Part shown: positions 1-6,887 of the stretch, piece by piece
How positions within the stretch are numbered: position 1 is the stretch's first letter
Layout: each line of letters begins with the position of its first letter
The notes under the pieces: model-generated
The model's input: only the letters and a program-made list of their open reading frames with translations
The model's database searches: none
What the model was told of the DNA's origin: nothing
NCBI GenBank assembly: GCA_964471755.1
Contig: CAYYJM010000225.1
Location: forward strand, 1-10,907
DNA length: 10,907 nt
DNA from: CAYYJM01 sp964471755
GTDB taxonomy: Bacteria; Planctomycetota; Planctomycetia; Gemmatales; Gemmataceae
Reading direction: 5' to 3'
Made by a program: the position numbers and the translations under genes

Positions 1-70
1 CGCCCTGATGTGCAGGTCGTGGTGCGCTTACTCCGCTCGGCCTGCGGCCTCGCTGTGTGCGTGGCTCTGA

Positions 71-1480
71 CTACTTCGTCGCCGCCAGGTAGCGGCTCAA
101 CGTCTCGACGTTTCGGCTGAAGACGGCACTGGAGAGGTAGCGGAAACCGCGCTCGAACTTCGGCTGACCGACCAGTCCCGCACCGTCATACGCCGAGATC
201 CAGCGGCCCTCGCCATCGAGCGATTCCAGGATCTTGCGGACCTCCGCTTCCTTGACCTTGCCCGGTTCACGCTCCGGGACGCCGTTCTTCGCGTCCTGAT
301 ACTCCTTCTCGATCCGTTTGAAACGGGCGGACTGCTTCCAGCCGTAGTGCGATGGAGCCGTCGTGTCGTCGTGGGTCAGCTGGTAGTTGCTGTCCATGTA
401 GAGGGGACGGTTCGTCTTCAGCTCGTAGTAGCGTGCGACCTTGCCATCGGGCAGAAGCGATTTCTGGAAGTAGGCGAGGGCTCGCGGGATCGGCTCCAGG
501 TATTTCTTCTGGCCGGTGGTGCGGGCGATGCGGATAAGTGTCTCCATCACATCCTGCGACTCGCCGCCGGTGATCGCGGGCGGCTCGAACTTTCGCGCCC
601 ACATCGGGTGCATCGCGTCGTTATACTGCTGGCACCAGCCCGGTTGCGGGTCCGGCATCTGGGCCAGGATCAGGAAGTCGCCGAGTTTCTCCAGGACGGC
701 CCGGTAGCGATCCTCCTTGTAGACTCGATGAGCGAGGATGAGCGTCTCGGCGACGGTGCCGGCGAGGCCGTCGTTCAGGGTGTAGTAGTCCCAGTAGTTC
801 TTGACCCGGCCCTCGGTCGTCCAGTCGGAGTCGGGATAGCGGGCCTTCGCTCGACCCTGCGGCTCGACGGGACCGACCCAGACTTGCGGGAAGCCGCCGT
901 TGGCGAACTGCGCCTTGAGCAGGCCGTTGAGGCCATACTTCACGGCCTCATGGATGGCGGCATCCTTGAAACCAAGGGCCTGGTCGATCTGCATGATAAA
1001 CCGCAGGGCGGACTGCGTCTGATCGTCGTCGAGCGACGAGGTGTTTCGCCGGCCGCCCTTGCCATTGCGATACTTGCCGGCGTTCTTGTTCGGGGCGAAA
1101 TGGATGGTCTGCGTCCAGCCGCCGGATTCGAGTTGGCCGTGGAGGAGGGCCGTGGCCGCCTCGCGAGCGGCGTCGAGATAGAAGCGGTCGCCGGTCGCCT
1201 CGTAGGCGCGGAGGAATGCCAGGCCGACGGTCGGCGTCCCGGGCGGCTGCACGAAGAGGATGTCGGGCGTCGCCTTGCCTTCGCCCCAGCGCTGTTTCAG
1301 ATCGAGGGAGTAGAAGTAGACGTAGCCGCCGTGGCTGGCGACCTTTCCGTGATAGAACTCGGCCGCCTTCCTGAGGGCCTGGCGGACCTCGTCGCGCAGG
1401 CCGCCGGCCGGTTCTCGGGCGATGCCGCCGAACGCGGCCATGAGCAACCCGGCCAGGCAGAGAACGCCCATGCGTGCCAT
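71..1480 (-). CDS. Secreted pectate lyase, polysaccharide lyase family 10 (PelA type)
   Basis: Probably cleaves de-esterified pectin (polygalacturonate) by beta-elimination outside the cytoplasm. The 469-residue product starts with a signal peptide: MAR, then a hydrophobic stretch ending near AFGGIA at about residue 20. Family signs are the run LDDDQTQSALRF (aspartates 151-153), a WDYYTLNDG segment, GWCQQYND (W282) and WARKFEPPAITGGES (from W294). The conserved aspartates and the arginine of WARKFEPP are the expected metal/catalytic positions of PL10, by family knowledge. The length fits a full catalytic domain without carbohydrate-binding modules. The reading frame stays open to a GTG at 1513, but ATG 1480 is preferred because GGAGA lies 5 nt upstream and the signal peptide then starts at its usual place. 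It stands alone on the minus strand, divergent from the HEAT-repeat gene. Family assignment is firm; substrate preference is inferred. Confidence 0.9.
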   Translation of the reverse strand: MARMGVLCLAGLLMAAFGGIAREPAGGLRDEVRQALRKAAEFYHGKVASHGGYVYFYSLDLKQRWGEGKATPDILFVQPPGTPTVGLAFLRAYEATGDRFYLDAAREAATALLHGQLESGGWTQTIHFAPNKNAGKYRNGKGGRRNTSSLDDDQTQSALRFIMQIDQALGFKDAAIHEAVKYGLNGLLKAQFANGGFPQVWVGPVEPQGRAKARYPDSDWTTEGRVKNYWDYYTLNDGLAGTVAETLILAHRVYKEDRYRAVLEKLGDFLILAQMPDPQPGWCQQYNDAMHPMWARKFEPPAITGGESQDVMETLIRIARTTGQKKYLEPIPRALAYFQKSLLPDGKVARYYELKTNRPLYMDSNYQLTHDDTTAPSHYGWKQSARFKRIEKEYQDAKNGVPEREPGKVKEAEVRKILESLDGEGRWISAYDGAGLVGQPKFERGFRYLSSAVFSRNVETLSRYLAATK

Positions 1481-1485
1481 CGCTG

Positions 1486-1490
1486 TCTCC
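1486..1490 (-). promoter_or_regulatory. Shine-Dalgarno site of the pectate lyase gene
   Basis: GGAGA on the minus strand lies 5 nt before ATG 1480. It decides between this start and the upstream in-frame GTG at 1513. Confidence 0.65.
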
Positions 1491-1511
1491 GTTGGGGTGT
1501 GGCGGCCTCTC

Positions 1512-1523
1512 ACGCCGAGGCGT
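1512..1523. repeat. Short perfect inverted repeat (ACGCC-GA-GGCGT)
   Basis: Five-base arms with a 2-base centre lie 32 bp upstream of the pectate lyase start codon. The position would suit an operator for that gene, but a single short palindrome in GC-rich DNA is weak evidence and no regulator gene is nearby. Confidence 0.3.
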
Positions 1524-1550
1524 CTTCTCTTCTACCAGGCTCACCGCCCG

Positions 1551-1583
1551 CTCGCAAGGATTCACCTTCGGGCTTCGCTGGCG
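1551..1583 (+). repeat. Dispersed intergenic repeat, copy 1
   Basis: This 33-bp segment matches 6855-6887 in the same orientation at 29 of 33 positions. The two copies are about 5.3 kb apart in otherwise unrelated contexts. Its right end can fold as a 4-bp stem around a CTGG loop (1574-1585). The stem pair 1575-1584 is T-A here and C-G in copy 2, a compensatory change. It lies in the divergent region between the pectate lyase and HEAT-repeat genes. Mobility is not shown. Confidence 0.6.
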
Positions 1584-1629
1584 AGAGGATCGGGATTGTG
1601 CGTGTCCAGAGAAATCGGGGAAAATGTTC

Positions 1630-1661
1630 TTGCGTCGGGAGCCCCCCCCCCCCCGTAAAGT
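1630..1661 (+). promoter_or_regulatory. Speculative promoter of the HEAT-repeat gene spanning the C tract
   Basis: TTGCGT at 1630-1635 matches 3 of 6 bases of the sigma-70 -35 consensus, and TAAAGT at 1656-1661 matches 4 of 6 of the -10. The spacer is 20 bp, longer than the usual 16-18, and 13 of its bases are the C tract. The match is poor and planctomycete promoter consensus is not well known to me, so this is a hypothesis only. Confidence 0.2.
1642..1654 (+). repeat. 13-C homopolymer tract
   Basis: Thirteen consecutive C residues lie 54 bp upstream of the HEAT-repeat gene start. Such tracts are prone to slippage. It sits between a weak -35-like TTGCGT (1630-1635) and a -10-like TAAAGT (1656-1661), which are 20 bp apart. 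Sequencing error in the tract length is also possible. Confidence 0.9.
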
Positions 1662-1694
1662 ATGCACCACTCCCACATTTCACCCGTCTCCGAC

Positions 1695-1701
1695 AGGGAG
1701 G
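1695..1701 (+). promoter_or_regulatory. Shine-Dalgarno site of the HEAT-repeat gene
   Basis: AGGGAGG lies 7 nt before ATG 1709. Together with the signal peptide that begins there, it fixes the start. The same reading frame runs open far upstream, across the antisense of the pectate lyase gene. Confidence 0.75.
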
Positions 1702-1708
1702 TTCGAGG

Positions 1709-4393
1709 ATGACACCCATTATTCGTACGCTTGTCGCGCTGAGTCTCGTCGTCGGGTTGGCGTTCACTCTTGGCGTGGACGCCGAGCCACCGAAGCCGGC
1801 CGCGCCTGCGGAGAAGTCGGCAAAGGAGGCGGCGGACTTTCTGTTGAGCCTGAGCCCAACCAACGCGGACGTGGGCGATATCCCAGCCCTGATCAAGCAA
1901 CTCGGCGATGATGATTTCGAGAAGCGCGAGGCGGCGAACAAGGTGCTGCGGACGCTTGGCCCGCTGGCGATCCCGGCCCTGGAGGCGGCGCGGAGGAACC
2001 GAGACGCCGAGATCGTCCGACAGGCGGCACGGTGTTACGAGGCCATCGTCGAGGTCTGGAGTCACTACGATCGCGTCTGGACGGCGCTGCGGGTGCTGCG
2101 CGAGCGGAGCGACGAAGCAGCCATCACGGCCATCCTGGCGATTCTTCCGGTCGTCGCTCCCGACATGGAGCTGGACGATTTCACCTGGCTGACGCTGGAA
2201 AAAGTGGTGGGCACGAAGCCCGAGAACCTTCGCGTTCTGGAACCCTATCTGAAGGACCGGATGGCGGCCCGTCGCGCCGCCGCAGCGTGTCTCCTGGCCC
2301 GGTACGGCGACGCGAAACAACAGGACACGGCGAAGGGTTCTCTGAAGGACGGCTCGGCTGAGGTGCGACTGCGGACGGCCCAGGGTCTGCTCGGCGCGGG
2401 AGAGACGGCCGGCATCGCGACGCTGATCGAGTTGCTCGACGCGGAACCGTTACCGCTGGCGTGGCAGGCCGAAGAACTGCTGATCTGGTGGAGCGATGGT
2501 CAGGGGCCGCTGGAACGGATTGGTGCCGGCAAGGCCGAGGACCGTCGGGCCTGTCAGACGGCGTGGCGAGCCTGGAAACCGCCGGTGGGGAAAATCGCCC
2601 CGGCTCGCCGCTTCTGCCGACCGCCGGGCCTGTTCCTGGCCTACTGCGAAACCCGATCCACACACCCATGCCGGCTTGCCGTACTCGGTTGCGATGGCGC
2701 TCCTCATTGGTGGCGTGCGAGCGAATCCCGCGAACTGTTCGACCTGCACATGCTGGCCTCCGGCAACACCCTGCTGTATGAGGCCCCAATCCAGGAAGTG
2801 ATCGACGCCGAAGGGAAACCTCTGCTGCGCGTCGTCGAACATCAGCCCGATGGCGGGATGGTCTGGGGTTTGCCGCGCAGGGCCAGCGATGCTCATATCT
2901 CCTCTGGTTATTGGTATTGCCGGCGTTTGATCTGGGGCGGAACATTCGTCTCGGGATATCCGGGTCGGATCCAGGTCATTGGCCCTGATAACGAGGACTA
3001 CCGCAACTCCGGTGAGGAACAGACCCAGATCGTGCAGTATTACCCCTGGCAACTCCTGCCGGATGGCCTGGGGGTGAGGTTATCGACAGGGATCCCTTTC
3101 GGCGTCAAGCGGGCTCTCTGTTACAAGCTCCCCCACGCGAGTGTTGGGATGGGTCGAGACCGAGAGATTCGCGTCGATGTCCCCGAGGTACTCGGCCCAA
3201 ACGGATCCCTGCTGAGACTAAAGATACTCGATTCGGGCCGCTGGAACTTGACCAACGCCACGATGGGCAAGGCATTGGAAATGGACGACCAGAGCGAGGT
3301 GAAATACACCGTCACCGTGCCGGGTGGATGCGAAACCATGGTCGCGACGGAGGACGGTTATCTGTGTACCGTCAGCGACCGTCTGTGGGAAGTTGATCGG
3401 AACGGCAAGCCGATCTGGGAGAGCTGGTGGGGCGATCCGCACCGGGACAAGAAGCAGTTCTGGATACGCTGGCCGGTCGATCCGATTCGGAGAGTCCGGC
3501 CGTGCTTCCGGAAGGTGTCGGTCGGCATCCGTCCGGATCGCCGGCCAATCGAGCGAGTGGAAGCGTACCGCCGGGATTGCCTCTTGATGGCCCGACAGCC
3601 AGGTGTCCGAGCCGGAGCGGTGCGAGAACTGGGGAACTTGAAATCGCTCGAACCGGCCACGGGCGACGCCATCCTGAAGGTGTTGACTGACGAATCCGTC
3701 ATCGTGAGAGAGTTCGCCTTCGAGGCGGTCGCGAAGTTGAAGATCGGGACGGTGGCGAATCTCGGGCCGCTGATGCGTCACGAGCTAATGGACGTGCGGC
3801 GGCGGGTGGTATTTGCTCTCTTGGGCGTCGAGAAGGATCGAAATGTGGTGCTGCCATTTCTCCTGCGAGCGTTGTCCGACCCGAGTCCGGAGGTTCGGCA
3901 AACTGCCGCCTGGTCCAGCACTTCTGGCGGGTTCGATCCCGATGTGCTGGTGCAAGTGTTAGTTCGCATGGTTGAAAGCGATAAAGGTCTTTGTCCGGGT
4001 CGTGGTCCCGTCTGGCTCAGTGCCCTGCATGGCCTGGCTGAGATCGGGCCAAGGACGGAGCTGGCGGAGTCTGTGATCCACCGCATGAGAAGCGACAATA
4101 AGACGACGACTGAGTACGGCGGGTTCATCGCAGAGAATCTTGTGAAAATCAGCCAATCCGAAGCTGCGTTGGAAGCCATTTCCGATATCCTCCAGAACGA
4201 AATGCTCTCGGAACTGAATCGTCTCCGCACGATCCTGGCCTTGGAGAGATTCGGTACCAGGGCGAGGCGCTTTGTACCACTCTTGCAGAAAAGCGCTAAA
4301 GAGGCCCCTCTAGGTTCAACACTGAATGTAAAAATGGCTGCCCTTAAGGCGATCAAAACGATTCTGGGGTCAGATGTCCCGCCCGACCATTGA
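1709..4393 (+). CDS. Exported HEAT-repeat protein with a central propeller-like region
   Basis: An 894-residue protein of unknown function. Residues 1-25 are a signal peptide (hydrophobic LVALSLVVGLAF, likely cleavage after VDA), followed by a Pro/Ala/Lys-rich linker. Residues of about 55-115 and 155-290 form HEAT-type helical pairs, e.g. IPALIKQLGDDDFEKREAA followed by an IPALEAARRNRDAEI helix. Residues of about 300-610 lack helical repeats and have propeller-like fragments such as LHMLASGNTLLYEA and LWEVDRNGKPIWES, resembling PQQ/WD-type repeats that have drifted. HEAT repeats resume from about 635 to the end (VLTDESVIVREFAFEAVAKL, LRALSDPSPEVRQTAA). HEAT arrays are protein-binding scaffolds, so a periplasmic or surface binding role is a reasonable inference. 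No catalytic motif was seen. The last third is noticeably less GC-rich than the rest of the window. Strong Shine-Dalgarno site; the next gene follows after 52 bp on the same strand and may be cotranscribed. Confidence 0.85.
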   Translation: MTPIIRTLVALSLVVGLAFTLGVDAEPPKPAAPAEKSAKEAADFLLSLSPTNADVGDIPALIKQLGDDDFEKREAANKVLRTLGPLAIPALEAARRNRDAEIVRQAARCYEAIVEVWSHYDRVWTALRVLRERSDEAAITAILAILPVVAPDMELDDFTWLTLEKVVGTKPENLRVLEPYLKDRMAARRAAAACLLARYGDAKQQDTAKGSLKDGSAEVRLRTAQGLLGAGETAGIATLIELLDAEPLPLAWQAEELLIWWSDGQGPLERIGAGKAEDRRACQTAWRAWKPPVGKIAPARRFCRPPGLFLAYCETRSTHPCRLAVLGCDGAPHWWRASESRELFDLHMLASGNTLLYEAPIQEVIDAEGKPLLRVVEHQPDGGMVWGLPRRASDAHISSGYWYCRRLIWGGTFVSGYPGRIQVIGPDNEDYRNSGEEQTQIVQYYPWQLLPDGLGVRLSTGIPFGVKRALCYKLPHASVGMGRDREIRVDVPEVLGPNGSLLRLKILDSGRWNLTNATMGKALEMDDQSEVKYTVTVPGGCETMVATEDGYLCTVSDRLWEVDRNGKPIWESWWGDPHRDKKQFWIRWPVDPIRRVRPCFRKVSVGIRPDRRPIERVEAYRRDCLLMARQPGVRAGAVRELGNLKSLEPATGDAILKVLTDESVIVREFAFEAVAKLKIGTVANLGPLMRHELMDVRRRVVFALLGVEKDRNVVLPFLLRALSDPSPEVRQTAAWSSTSGGFDPDVLVQVLVRMVESDKGLCPGRGPVWLSALHGLAEIGPRTELAESVIHRMRSDNKTTTEYGGFIAENLVKISQSEAALEAISDILQNEMLSELNRLRTILALERFGTRARRFVPLLQKSAKEAPLGSTLNVKMAALKAIKTILGSDVPPDH

Positions 4394-4433
4394 ACGTGTC
4401 GAGCAAGCACCCGAAGGATAACTTCAACTCTGA

Positions 4434-4438
4434 AGGAG
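4434..4438 (+). promoter_or_regulatory. Shine-Dalgarno site of the FG-GAP surface protein gene
   Basis: AGGAG within GAAGGAGAA, 7 nt before ATG 4446. It supports that start and translation from a transcript reading through from the HEAT-repeat gene. Confidence 0.7.
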
Positions 4439-4445
4439 AACCCTG

Positions 4446-6776
4446 ATGCTGCAATCTCTGGTCAGATTCTGGTCCCGGCTCATCGCGAGAGCCTTGCAAG
4501 TCCGCAACCAGATGCGCCAGCCGACTGCGCTGCCCTACCTCGAATCGCTGGAAGATCGACTCGCCCCGGCCGCGTTCACCTGGTCGGGGGGAAGCGAGAC
4601 CAGCACCAACTGGAACGATGTCGATAACTGGTTGCAACCGAACCCAAACCAGAAAGCGGTCCCTACCGTCAATGACACCGCGACCATTACCGGGAACACG
4701 CCGGTCACGATCACGTCCCTGGTGAACATCGCGGAACTGACTGTCAATCAAGGGTTCACCAGCACGCTGACGATCACCAATGCGCCGGACGCCAAGCTAA
4801 CACTGGGCAACGGCGCGAACAGCTTCAGTTCCTTCGCAGGTGGCCCCACCTCATCGATCAACTTCGGCGGGCAGCAGCTCGTGATCGCGAAAGGGGTGGC
4901 CGTCTGGTCCAGCGGCAACTTCGCGGGCGGCGGCACCATGCAGATCAACCTGGGGAGTACTTTCACCCTGCGAAACGTCGCCGAGGGCAAGCTCGGTGTC
5001 TCGATCGTGAACCTTGGCCGGCTTAACATTGCGACCGAGGCGACCGTGTCAGTGGGTAACGTCACGATCACTAACGGAACCGATGACATCAATACTCCGG
5101 AGCAGAATCGTGCCCAGCTGTGGGTCACCAACGGGAATCTCGCCCGAGATCCCAACCTGCCTCCGAACTTGCAACCGAATCTCGTCAACATGGCGGCCGG
5201 CAAGCTGATGGCCCTCATCGGTACGCCGCAAGTCCTCGGCAGCGCGACCCTCGAGGTCAACTTCGAGAACCGAGGTTACCTGGAAGTCATGCTCGGCCAT
5301 CTGCGGTTGACCGGGCCCAGTTTGCGCCAGGTCGGCTACGCCGCGACGTATCTCGAAGCGGGCATGACCCTCGAAACGGGCGGCAGGACATACGTCGTCG
5401 AAGGTGGCACATTTTACAACAAGGGCACCAGCTACGTTACGGGGAACCTCACGATCAACCAGGGAGCCGACCTCGCTCCTGGCGGCGTCGGCGAGATCGG
5501 CTCCCTCGTCATCAACGGCAATCTCACACTCTTCGACCGACCGGGCTTCGACATTGCGCCCGGTAACAACCCCAACAGCGACCTGATCCGCGTGAATTCC
5601 ACCCCCGAATCGACCGTGACTGTCCAGGAAGATTTCGTCCCCTCCGTGAGGGTCATCAACGGGCAGGAGCCCGCTCAGAACGCTTCCTTCAATCTCATTC
5701 AGTACAGCAAGTGGGTAGCGCCGGTCCAGCCGCGCTCTGTTTTCATTCCAGCGATCGGAGGGGGCTGGACCGGCGGGATCGTCCCTGCCGACAAGGTGTA
5801 CCGCATCACCTACAAGGGCAACGAACGCCAGGGCATGCTGATCGCCCCCGACGCCGGCAACGCGCCCATCGTCCAGGTGATCGATCCGGTCACCCTGCAA
5901 GCCATCGTGATCCAGGTCTACGATGAGAACTTCCTCGGTGGTGTCCGGGTCGCCACGGCCGACTTCAACGACGACGGCTTCACCGACATCGTCGCCGCTC
6001 CGGGAGCCGGGCCCGACGGCGTCCTCGTCCGCATCTTCGACGGCGTCATGGGTGACCTCCTCGGCGAGTTCGATCCGTTCGGCGGCTGGACCGGCGGGCT
6101 GTTCGTCGCCGCGGGCGACCTCGACGGCGACGGCCTCGCCGAGATCATCGTTTCACGCGATGCAGGCGCTGCGCCCGAGATCCGCGTCTTCGATGGCGTG
6201 ACCTTCGCTCTCGAACAGACGATCAATCCGTTCACGCCCTCCTTCCCGGGCGGCGACCGCGTCGCTCTGAGGGGCGTCGGCTGTGACATTGTCGCAGAAG
6301 TCAGGGCGCGCCCTAGCATCAACNNNNNNNNNNACATCATTGCCGGCTCGGGAAACGGCGATCCGCTCACGGTCGAGGTCTACACCGGCCATGATGGCAC
6401 CTTCCTCGGCACCGTCCCGGTCTCCGACCCCGGCGGCGTGACCGGTGGTCTGTACGTCAGCGCGGGCGACTTCGACGGCGATGGCCGCTTTGACATCATC
6501 ATCGGCCTCGGAGCCGGTGGGCCGCCGCAGGTCGAGGTCTTTTCGTTCGGTTCGCCAACTCCACTGGCGACGGTGATCGCCTTCGATCCGTCGTTCACCG
6601 GCGGCGTCCGCGTCTCGGCCTGGGACTATGACGACGATGGCGACCTGGACCTGTTCGTCGGCCAGGGCCCCGGCGGCGACTCCGCGGTGGCCGTCTTCGA
6701 TGGCGACACCCTGGAACAGAGCAACCTGCTGTTCGCCTTCGATCCGTCGTTCACCGGCGGCGTCTTCCTCGCCTGA
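4446..6776 (+). CDS. Planctomycete surface protein with beta-helix-like region and C-terminal FG-GAP/VCBS repeats (contains assembly gap)
   Basis: A predicted exported or cell-surface protein of 776 codons as assembled. Residues 32-41 carry LESLEDRLAP, an N-terminal motif shared by many planctomycete extracellular proteins. Residues of about 45-430 are Gly/Asn/Thr-rich short beta repeats, and the segment around 343-360 (LAPGGVGEIGSLVINGNL) resembles passenger-type beta-helix repeats. From about residue 450 come six FG-GAP/VCBS-like units. Four intact Ca2+-binding loops lie at 506 (DFNDDGFTD), 558 (DLDGDGLAE), 675 (DFDGDGRFD) and 727 (DYDDDGDLD), with a 52-residue period. The fifth loop, expected near 610-622, is lost at the ten Ns (6324-6333). 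About 18 codons before the Ns do not match the repeat. The protein ends in a half unit, FDPSFTGGVFLA. FG-GAP units usually build calcium-binding propellers used in adhesion; adhesion or scaffolding is inferred. True length is uncertain because of the gap. Confidence 0.85.
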   Translation: MLQSLVRFWSRLIARALQVRNQMRQPTALPYLESLEDRLAPAAFTWSGGSETSTNWNDVDNWLQPNPNQKAVPTVNDTATITGNTPVTITSLVNIAELTVNQGFTSTLTITNAPDAKLTLGNGANSFSSFAGGPTSSINFGGQQLVIAKGVAVWSSGNFAGGGTMQINLGSTFTLRNVAEGKLGVSIVNLGRLNIATEATVSVGNVTITNGTDDINTPEQNRAQLWVTNGNLARDPNLPPNLQPNLVNMAAGKLMALIGTPQVLGSATLEVNFENRGYLEVMLGHLRLTGPSLRQVGYAATYLEAGMTLETGGRTYVVEGGTFYNKGTSYVTGNLTINQGADLAPGGVGEIGSLVINGNLTLFDRPGFDIAPGNNPNSDLIRVNSTPESTVTVQEDFVPSVRVINGQEPAQNASFNLIQYSKWVAPVQPRSVFIPAIGGGWTGGIVPADKVYRITYKGNERQGMLIAPDAGNAPIVQVIDPVTLQAIVIQVYDENFLGGVRVATADFNDDGFTDIVAAPGAGPDGVLVRIFDGVMGDLLGEFDPFGGWTGGLFVAAGDLDGDGLAEIIVSRDAGAAPEIRVFDGVTFALEQTINPFTPSFPGGDRVALRGVGCDIVAEVRARPSINXXXXIIAGSGNGDPLTVEVYTGHDGTFLGTVPVSDPGGVTGGLYVSAGDFDGDGRFDIIIGLGAGGPPQVEVFSFGSPTPLATVIAFDPSFTGGVRVSAWDYDDDGDLDLFVGQGPGGDSAVAVFDGDTLEQSNLLFAFDPSFTGGVFLA
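6303..6314. repeat. 12-bp perfect palindrome beside the assembly gap
   Basis: AGGGCGCGCCCT is self-complementary over 12 bases and ends 9 bp before the run of Ns. It may be a polymerase-stalling hairpin at a contig end or part of extraneous sequence. No regulatory role is suggested, because it lies inside a coding region. Confidence 0.5.
6324..6333. other. Assembly gap (ten Ns)
   Basis: Ten unknown bases lie inside the FG-GAP repeat region. The frame happens to stay open if exactly ten bases are present, and the last codon (NAC) would fit the expected Asp before IIAGSGNG. The number is probably a placeholder, so the missing length is unknown. Confidence 0.95.
6577..6608 (+). repeat. 32-bp direct repeat, unit 1, inside the FG-GAP region
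   Basis: Identical over 32 bp to 6733-6764, with the start-to-start distance 156 bp, exactly one 52-residue protein unit. It encodes AFDPSFTGGV. Identity at third codon positions suggests recent duplication or gene conversion between units. Confidence 0.9.
6733..6764 (+). repeat. 32-bp direct repeat, unit 2, at the end of the FG-GAP region
   Basis: Second copy of 6577-6608. The stop codon follows within four codons, so the array ends on a partial unit. Confidence 0.9.
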
Positions 6777-6854
6777 AACCGGGGAGCCAGCCGCGTCGGC
6801 AGGGGACCGGATCGATGCCGAGGCGCGGATCGCGGTGTACTGTCCCGCTTCCCC

Positions 6855-6887
6855 CTCACAAGGACTCACCGTCGGGCTCCGCTGGCG
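6855..6887 (+). repeat. Dispersed intergenic repeat, copy 2
   Basis: Matches 1551-1583 at 29 of 33 positions. Its opposite strand supplies the stop codon (6856-6858) and the last residues (EPDGESL) of the antiporter-like gene. A 4-bp stem with a CTGG loop lies at 6878-6889, and GGACTC (6862-6867) pairs with GAGTCC (6894-6899) around it. Confidence 0.6.

Noticed and set aside
39..49. GGCC-TGC-GGCC hairpin downstream of the pectate lyase stop as terminator
   Set aside because: Short stem, no T-run; expected by chance in GC-rich DNA. Positions 1-70 show nothing else I can support.
347..1708. Open frame extending the HEAT-repeat gene about 450 codons upstream
   Set aside because: It is antisense to the well-supported pectate lyase. 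The signal peptide and Shine-Dalgarno site at 1695-1709 fix the start downstream.
6790..6800. GCCG-CGT-CGGC hairpin between the converging genes as terminator
   Set aside because: The stem is only 4 bp and there is no T-run on either strand.
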